From assembly GCA_020355945.1 (NCBI GenBank), contig CP070627.1:5779343-5789992 (forward strand): 10,650 nucleotides of DNA, read 5' to 3'. The stretch is from Candidatus Aminicenantota bacterium (GTDB lineage: Bacteria > Acidobacteriota > Aminicenantia > UBA2199). Position numbers and translations under genes: made by a program. Shown one piece after another: positions 7,649 to 10,650 of the stretch. The notes below the pieces were generated by a model, which worked only from the letters and a program-made list of their open reading frames with translations, did no database searches and was not told where the DNA came from. Position 1 is the stretch's first letter; every line of letters begins with the position of its first letter.

Positions 7649-10301
7649 AAAGCCTGTCTATCAATTGAATAGCTGTATAAATAAGAGCCAATATAATACC
7701 AAGGCCCCCAATAACCGCCCAGAGGGTTTTATACCAGGGTTTCTTCTCTTTTTTAACCGGGGTGATAACCTTTTCTTCAGCATTCACTACTGGTATCATT
7801 CGCCCCGGCCTCAAATGCCCACCCAATCCCGTGTCCCCTCCATATTCTTCCTCCTCGAACCTGCGTTTCATCCGGTCTTCTTTTTTCTCATAACCTTCCA
7901 GCAGAGACGATATAGTAGTCTTTTTCCAGGTTTTCATACATTGAATTTCATCAACCTGCTTAAGTTCACCCATGCTCAGCTCATCATAATCCCATAAATA
8001 AAAGCAGCCTTGCGAACAATTACAGGGAATTTTCTTGCGGATTTCAACTTTTTTAATAGAACGGTTGATATGATCCAGGTGGTAACGAATAATCGCCATT
8101 AATTCCCGTGGTTTAGGGCCTTTTACTTTGATTTCGATGCGTTTTTCAATGGGAAGCATTTTTACAAAAGCACGGGTATTTTCCCGCCGCAAAACCACTC
8201 CTTCGCGCCAGCACAAGTGCTTACCCGGGGAACCGCTCTCCAGGTCCTGGTGAGTGCGTACAATAAAACGAGTGATCACACCAGCCGGCAAAAAATCGTA
8301 AAAATAATAAAAACGCAGGTTATCACTGTCATCCCAGTCAAAAACCGGTTCGTTTTTAGTTAAAAGTTCCGCCACTAAATGACTCTTTTTATCCGGCAGC
8401 TCATAAGCCAACTCAAATCGCTCCATTAATTTCAGCAATTGAGGGAAAACATCCACCGAGTATTTGTTCGTATCCCAGATGTTTTTCAATTCACTATGAA
8501 GCAATACCCCGCCCCGTTCCCTGACAGAAGAGGTATCAATGATTTTATATACTGCCTGGGTAGCCCATTCAGGCTTTAAAATCACCATGTCTTGCAATTC
8601 CAGTTTATCGGAAAAATGGATAATCACCCCCAGGTCATGCAGGTAATCATCCAGGATATTGGTTTGTTTTTGATCCAATCCATTTGATCGGCAAATTTCC
8701 CGGAATTCTTTATATTCAATCCAATCCCTGGTGTCTTGCTCCAGTTGTTCCCTGACCTTAAACCAGGAATCCACCCAGGGGGTTTGCATATGGGGCAGTT
8801 TCCAGGAGACCTGGCTGATAATATCTTTTAATATTGGGATACCTGTACCGTCTTTACAGTCTATTTTGTATAAACTCACGATTTGGGGGAATCTTGATTT
8901 CAGGTCTTTGAGGTTCAGTTCGTCATCCCGTTCATGGCATTTGCTCATCACTAAGATGATAGGACTGTCTTCGCCAAAAGCTTCGATGGTGTGCAGCCAA
9001 TAATAGATATGTTCATAATCCTGGGATTTGCGGGCATTCCAGACCAGGATATAGACGGACCGTTTGGTGAGAAAAAATTGATGGGTAGCGTGATAGATTT
9101 CCTGGCCCCCGAAGTCCCACATATTCAGTTTGATATCTTCTTTTTCTTTTGTAGGAGCCGGGATTTCCCAGGGGAAGATATCAATGCCTTCGGTGGATTT
9201 TTCTTCCTGGAAGGTATTGTATTTCAATCGTTTAGCCAGGCAGGTTTTCCCTACATCCCCCTGCCCTACTAAGAGCAATTTAGCTTCGTTTACTTTTTGT
9301 ACTTTTTTATCTTCCGGTAGTTGGCGCAGGTACTCGAAAATGGCTTCAATTCCTTTCTCGACAATCTCCGGCGGCGGCTGCTTCAGTGGATTATATTCTA
9401 TGTCCAATGTTTTCAAATTTTTGAGTTGAATGATTTCACGGGGTAAATGGGTCAGTTGGTTTTTTGCCAATACCAACTCTACAAGATTTTCTAATTCCCC
9501 GATGCTTGCCGGCAGCGTGGTTAGATTATTGTTAAATAAAATTAATAGCTTCAAATTTTTCAATTTCCCGATTCCAGGGGGCAAGAGGGAAATGTTATTT
9601 ATATAAAGATATAGTTTCTCTAACTTTTCTAATTGTTCGATTCCTCCCGGTAATGTGGTAATCTCATTTCTATTTAGATCTAAAATCTTTAAATTTCTTA
9701 AATCAAATAATTCTCCAGGGATACTTTTTAAGCCCAAACTTCCCAAATCCAGTTCCCTTAAACTAGCCATTGCTTTTAAAAACGACACTATTTGCGGGAG
9801 ATTGGATAAGGGATTATTTCCAATACCTAATGCAGATAATTTATTTAACTGCGTGACCTCAGGTAGGGAGGTGATCTGGTTGCCATGTAACCACAACGTT
9901 TCCAGGTTCTTTAATTTTTCAATTTTTCCACTTATAGTTTTTAATTTATTAGCCCCAAATATCAGATGGGTCAAATTTTCCATTTCGAATATTGGCTGAG
10001 GTATTTGGGTAAATTTATTGCCTCTTAAGTCCAGATAACTTAACCTTTGTAATCCTGTAATTCCAGGCGGAAGTTCATGAAGTTCGTTATACCATAGATC
10101 CAATCGATTTAGATTTTTCAATTGCAAAAGGGACCGAGGAAATCGACTTAATTTTACATCTTCGATCCTTAAGGCAATCACCCGCTGCGCTTCATCGGTT
10201 TTATAAACAAGCTTATTTTTCCAATCTTTAACATTTCCTTCCTTTAAGCTTGCCCCGATTTCTTTTTCCAATGCTTTTATAATTTCCAGGTCATCCGCCA
10301 T
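7641..10301 (-). CDS. Bacterial Roco protein: LRR-Roc GTPase-COR with cysteine cluster and C-terminal membrane anchor
   Basis: This is a multidomain GTP-binding protein of the Roco (LRRK2-like) family; the family acts as dimeric GTP-regulated switches. Using the ATG at 10301 it has 886 residues. Twelve leucine-rich repeats of mostly 23 residues (about 41-317) form a ligand or partner surface. Roc GTPase, about 338-505: P-loop GQGDVGKT (346-353), WDFGGQE (G3, Asp396), and a G4 position reading SKCH (453-456) instead of N/T-K-x-D. COR, about 508-755. Four cysteines follow (760, 762, 766, 788; CNC...C...C), suggesting a small metal-binding fold. A charged linker leads to a single hydrophobic helix (about 859-881) ending five residues from the C-terminus, with KKEKK before it, so a tail-anchored protein facing the cytoplasm is predicted. 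No kinase domain is present. ATG is chosen over the GTG at 10316 because GAGGGA lies 7 bases upstream of it. Its signal and target are unknown; related bacterial proteins have been proposed to act in conflict or defence. Confidence 0.94.
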   Translation of the reverse strand: MADDLEIIKALEKEIGASLKEGNVKDWKNKLVYKTDEAQRVIALRIEDVKLSRFPRSLLQLKNLNRLDLWYNELHELPPGITGLQRLSYLDLRGNKFTQIPQPIFEMENLTHLIFGANKLKTISGKIEKLKNLETLWLHGNQITSLPEVTQLNKLSALGIGNNPLSNLPQIVSFLKAMASLRELDLGSLGLKSIPGELFDLRNLKILDLNRNEITTLPGGIEQLEKLEKLYLYINNISLLPPGIGKLKNLKLLILFNNNLTTLPASIGELENLVELVLAKNQLTHLPREIIQLKNLKTLDIEYNPLKQPPPEIVEKGIEAIFEYLRQLPEDKKVQKVNEAKLLLVGQGDVGKTCLAKRLKYNTFQEEKSTEGIDIFPWEIPAPTKEKEDIKLNMWDFGGQEIYHATHQFFLTKRSVYILVWNARKSQDYEHIYYWLHTIEAFGEDSPIILVMSKCHERDDELNLKDLKSRFPQIVSLYKIDCKDGTGIPILKDIISQVSWKLPHMQTPWVDSWFKVREQLEQDTRDWIEYKEFREICRSNGLDQKQTNILDDYLHDLGVIIHFSDKLELQDMVILKPEWATQAVYKIIDTSSVRERGGVLLHSELKNIWDTNKYSVDVFPQLLKLMERFELAYELPDKKSHLVAELLTKNEPVFDWDDSDNLRFYYFYDFLPAGVITRFIVRTHQDLESGSPGKHLCWREGVVLRRENTRAFVKMLPIEKRIEIKVKGPKPRELMAIIRYHLDHINRSIKKVEIRKKIPCNCSQGCFYLWDYDELSMGELKQVDEIQCMKTWKKTTISSLLEGYEKKEDRMKRRFEEEEYGGDTGLGGHLRPGRMIPVVNAEEKVITPVKKEKKPWYKTLWAVIGGLGIILALIYTAIQLIDRLFK

Positions 10302-10308
10302 GGTGTGG

Positions 10309-10314
10309 TCCCTC
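10309..10314 (-). promoter_or_regulatory. Ribosome binding site deciding the Roco start
   Basis: On the - strand GAGGGA is followed by 7 bases and then ATG (10301-10299). The alternative GTG (10316-10314) overlaps this site and has no purine-rich sequence at a suitable distance, so the ATG is the better start. Confidence 0.75.
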
Positions 10315-10346
10315 ACTTATTTGCTCCATTCTTTATTTTAAATCAT

Positions 10347-10375
10347 ATTATATCTCATTCCAGGAATTTTTTCAA
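10347..10375 (-). promoter_or_regulatory. Sigma-70-type promoter for the Roco gene
   Basis: On the - strand TTGAAA (10375-10370; 5 of 6 to the -35 consensus) and TATAAT (10352-10347; 6 of 6) are separated by exactly 17 bp. Transcription would start near 10340, giving a leader of about 40 bases that contains the Shine-Dalgarno site. No operator-like repeat overlaps it. This is a pattern match, not proof of activity, but it is the strongest promoter-like sequence I noticed in the window. Confidence 0.7.
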
Positions 10376-10402
10376 ATAAATTCAAAGAGCGGCAGAAATT
10401 CG

Positions 10403-10457
10403 AATTTTAGCCACATAGTGGCGACGAACACGGAGAAGCACTGATTAACACAGAAGG
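10403..10457 (+). repeat. Intergenic short-repeat element, copy B (aattttagcc... type)
   Basis: It begins aattttagcc exactly as copy A does, continues with a small ccac-ata-gtgg hairpin and gacgaacacggagaag units, and then has ctgattaacacagaagg. It has the same orientation and block order as copy A at 7415, and the two copies flank the Roco gene about 3 kb apart. The acacagaag unit also resembles the 9-mers inside the NRPS at 883-909. Confidence 0.6.
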
Positions 10458-10591
10458 ATTCAATAAAATCTTCAGGCATACTCCGATCAGTTTCAAATAA
10501 GGTCCGTTTGCTTTCCAAAAAAAGAGGACAGTCACTCATGATGCCGCGGCCTCACCCTGAAACGAATGAAAATCATGCCTTCGCTTACTCC

Positions 10592-10650
10592 ATTCTATTG
10601 TAGATGCGTCACGGCTTGATTTATCAAGCCCGGCCCGGGCGATTCATTCA
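10592..10650. repeat. REP-like palindromic element, cut by the window edge
   Basis: An 8-bp perfect hairpin, ggcttgat-tt-atcaagcc (10613-10630), is followed by the palindrome gcccgggc (10633-10640) and gggcgattcattca at the edge. The layout (attgtag, GC-rich hairpin, then gggcgattcat) resembles intergenic repeats I know as attgtaggggc...gggcgattcatgaatcgccc. The second arm would lie beyond base 10650, so the second stem is inferred. Confidence 0.5.

Larger units (their letters stand above)
10302..10650. other. Upstream region of the Roco gene, no convincing gene
   Basis: From the Roco side outward it holds the ribosome binding site, the promoter, short-repeat copy B and a REP-like hairpin at the edge. 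A 55-codon - strand frame (10539 to 10372) starts with ATG, but its second half is a translation of the repeat and its stop overlaps the Roco -35 box. A 21-codon + strand frame starts at 10538. Neither is called. Confidence 0.55.

Noticed and set aside
7599..7997. Long + strand ORFs opposite the Roco and GH3 genes
   Set aside because: They lie antisense to genes with clear domain structure and their translations have no recognisable motif; they are shadows of real coding frames.
9351..10181. Roughly 69-bp periodicity that might suggest a CRISPR or satellite array
   Set aside because: The period equals 23 codons and is explained by the leucine-rich repeats of the Roco protein; the DNA units are diverged and there are no identical repeats with unique spacers.
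10372..10539. 55-codon - strand ORF with ATG start upstream of the Roco gene
   Set aside because: Its second half translates repeat copy B, its stop overlaps the Roco -35 box, and the first half matches no family I recognise. It could be a remnant, but support is too thin to call a gene.
10538..10603. 21-codon + strand ORF with a gagga sequence 10 bases upstream
   Set aside because: It is very short, matches no known leader peptide and has no attenuator downstream in view.

Overview
The window looks like chromosomal DNA from a Gram-negative-type bacterium of moderate, slightly AT-rich composition, with large accessory genes and repeat-littered intergenic spaces. The NRPS style, the bacterial Roco protein and the tandem short repeats remind me of uncultured lineages such as Candidatus Aminicenantes (OP8). 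That placement is from memory of family resemblance and is weak; nothing here (rRNA, core gene) proves the phylum.

Layout: (1) 1-4719, + strand, is the 3' part of a large non-ribosomal peptide synthetase gene. It holds the end of one adenylation domain, a carrier domain, a complete C-A-T module and a terminal type I thioesterase, so this is the chain-release end of an assembly line. (2) 4720-4792 is a short convergent gap holding a 7-bp-period repeat. (3) 4793-7342, - strand, is a secreted lipoprotein GH3 beta-glycosidase with an inserted PA14 domain. (4) 7343-7640 has no gene but carries a short-repeat element and a near-perfect palindromic element. (5) 7641-10301, - strand, is a bacterial Roco protein: 12 leucine-rich repeats, Roc GTPase, COR, a four-cysteine cluster and a C-terminal membrane anchor. 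(6) 10302-10650 is its upstream region, with a very good sigma-70-type promoter, a Shine-Dalgarno site, a second short-repeat element and a REP-like hairpin at the window edge.

The three genes do not form one operon: the NRPS and GH3 genes converge, and the GH3 and Roco genes are separated by about 300 bp of repeats. No functional link is shown. One speculative link is that the PA14-GH3 architecture is shared with antibiotic-activating glucosidases such as DesR.

The most unusual signal is that short-period repeats also found between genes occur in frame inside the NRPS. A 9-bp-period array sits in the condensation domain and a 7-bp-period array near the start of the adenylation domain. A hairpin-bearing expansion also lies in the first A-T linker. 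This suggests an intergenic repeat family is spreading into loops of megasynthase genes. The Roco gene is bracketed by two related, same-orientation repeat elements, has a degenerate GTPase G4 motif and is predicted to be tail-anchored.
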